A stretch of DNA of 5,594 bases. Source: JAQBGV01 sp032128395 (GTDB lineage: Bacteria; Planctomycetota; UBA8108; UBA1146). Under the pieces are notes generated by a model. It ran no database searches and had not been told where the DNA came from. It was given only the letters and a program-made list of their open reading frames with translations. The position numbers and the translations under genes are program-made. The DNA is taken from assembly GCA_032128395.1 (NCBI GenBank), contig JAQBGV010000151.1, forward strand, positions 1-5,594, read 5' to 3'. Position 1 is the first letter of the stretch. Every line of letters begins with the position of its first letter. Below are positions 4,717-5,594 of the stretch, piece after piece.

Positions 4717-5594
4717 GTGGTGGAGCGAGTTTCGAAGGGGGCACGCGAGAACCCGAGGCGAGATCTTCTCCAGGTGGGCCCCCTCGCCTGGAGCCTCCTC
4801 GCTCTGGGTTTCCTCGTTCTGGTTTCGCTGGCGGGGTGCGACTCCAAGGCCGCGCCGGGTCGGCAGCTCGACCGAGGGACGATTCACGTTTCGATCGCAG
4901 AGACGCTCGATGGGGTCCCGACCGACCTGAACATCGCCCAACTGCTGATCACTCGCGCCCTTCTGCAGCATGGATTCGAGCTGGCTCCGAAGGATGAAGC
5001 CCGTTTTCGGGTCGAAGGGGGTCTCACCTGCACCTTCCACCAGGAGCTGATGATGCACCTCGGGGAGGTGAGCCAGCTCCTCGAGAATCAGTGGAACGCC
5101 GAATTCACGGTGACCCTCACCGATCGCGGGCCCGAACTCTCGGGTCCGGGCGACACCGAGAGCTTCACCTTCCCGGAGCCGATGATGAACGGCCGGACCG
5201 ACCCCGAGCTCGCTCGTCGCGACATCCGGCGGCGGGCTGCGACGAAAATGATCGAGCACCTCGTCACCGGGAGGATGTTCAGCGACCCGGCGGTGGCGCA
5301 GCTCTTGAACGCGCTGCAGGATCCGTACGACCCGAGGCTCTTCAACGAGATCGAGGCCGAGATCATCGCCCTCGGTCCGCACGCGGTCCCGCACCTGCTC
5401 ATCGCCCTGACCGACAAGCGCCCGGTCCGACCGCTCGGCGAGTACCCGGGGCTCGAGAGCGCCGAACCCGATGACCTCAAGGTCTATCACCTCGCCGATC
5501 GGATGCTCTCGGAGATCCTCGGCCGATACCCCGGCCTCGACATCGTCTCGACCGATGACCGACGCATGCAGGTGATCACCGGTTGGACCTGGGC
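4717..5594 (+). CDS. Lipoprotein of unknown function with a C-terminal HEAT-like segment, cut by the window edge
   Basis: The family is not recognised. From GTG 4717 there are 292 residues before the window ends, with no stop. A basic N-terminus (residues 1-16) is followed by a hydrophobic stretch (about 21-38) and the lipobox SLAGC, with the lipidated cysteine at 41, so it should be exported and membrane-anchored. Residues 54-101 (GTIHVSIAET onward, then NIAQLLITRALLQHGFEL) look like a beta strand followed by a helix. Residues 102-160 are mixed and 164-185 helical. Residues 209-232 (FNEIEAEIIALGPHAVPHLLIALT) match the pattern of a HEAT-type helical repeat, and helix-forming sequence continues to about 270. 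Start choice: GTG 4717 is followed at once by GTG 4720; the first is favoured by GGAGG 9 nt upstream. It is divergent from dapF. A cell-envelope role is only inferred from the lipobox. Confidence 0.85.
   Translation, partial: MVERVSKGARENPRRDLLQVGPLAWSLLALGFLVLVSLAGCDSKAAPGRQLDRGTIHVSIAETLDGVPTDLNIAQLLITRALLQHGFELAPKDEARFRVEGGLTCTFHQELMMHLGEVSQLLENQWNAEFTVTLTDRGPELSGPGDTESFTFPEPMMNGRTDPELARRDIRRRAATKMIEHLVTGRMFSDPAVAQLLNALQDPYDPRLFNEIEAEIIALGPHAVPHLLIALTDKRPVRPLGEYPGLESAEPDDLKVYHLADRMLSEILGRYPGLDIVSTDDRRMQVITGWTW

Noticed and set aside
3857..4930. Plus-strand open frame opposite dapF and running into the lipoprotein start
   Set aside because: Antisense of an intact DapF and then out of frame with the lipoprotein.
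4507..5490. Minus-strand open frame opposite the lipoprotein gene
   Set aside because: Antisense shadow; the plus-strand frame has a ribosome site, a lipobox and a sensible protein.

Overview
This is a GC-rich window from an unidentified bacterium. The mix suggests a Gram-negative lineage: a lipobox protein with a HEAT-like segment, a diaminopimelate epimerase, and a thiamine enzyme carrying an N-terminal ThiD2 domain. That fusion, and short HEAT- and TPR-like proteins of this style, are common in Planctomycetes and some other deep lineages. The sequence alone does not settle the phylum.

Layout from left to right: (1) 1-419, minus strand, the N-terminal part of a DedA/VTT-type (YqaA-like) membrane protein that runs off the left edge. 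(2) 420-923, about 500 bases with no convincing gene. It holds a dense cluster of inverted repeats (493-708), a textbook plus-strand intrinsic terminator (656-685), and then a T-rich, A-poor degenerate repeat tract (about 734-870). The terminator points against both flanking genes, so a plus-strand small RNA is the simplest reading. (3) 924-1997, minus strand, a ThiD2-ThiE fusion for thiamine phosphate synthesis. (4) 2215-2733, plus strand, a small two-helix membrane protein with a TPR-like C-terminus, overlapping by 14 nt the start of (5) purM, 2720-3775. (6) 3791-4636, minus strand, dapF, convergent with purM and separated from it by a 15-nt gap holding a hairpin. (7) 4717-5594, plus strand, a lipoprotein of unknown function, divergent from dapF and running off the right edge.

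The recognised enzymes are housekeeping: thiamine (ThiD2-ThiE), purine (PurM; its product AIR is also the precursor of the thiamine pyrimidine HMP-P), and lysine/peptidoglycan (DapF). Their clustering may be loose, because they lie in separate and opposing transcription units. The purM-membrane protein pair is the only clear operon. No mobile element, CRISPR array, tRNA or rRNA was recognised. The most unusual part is the structured gene-free stretch at 493-708.
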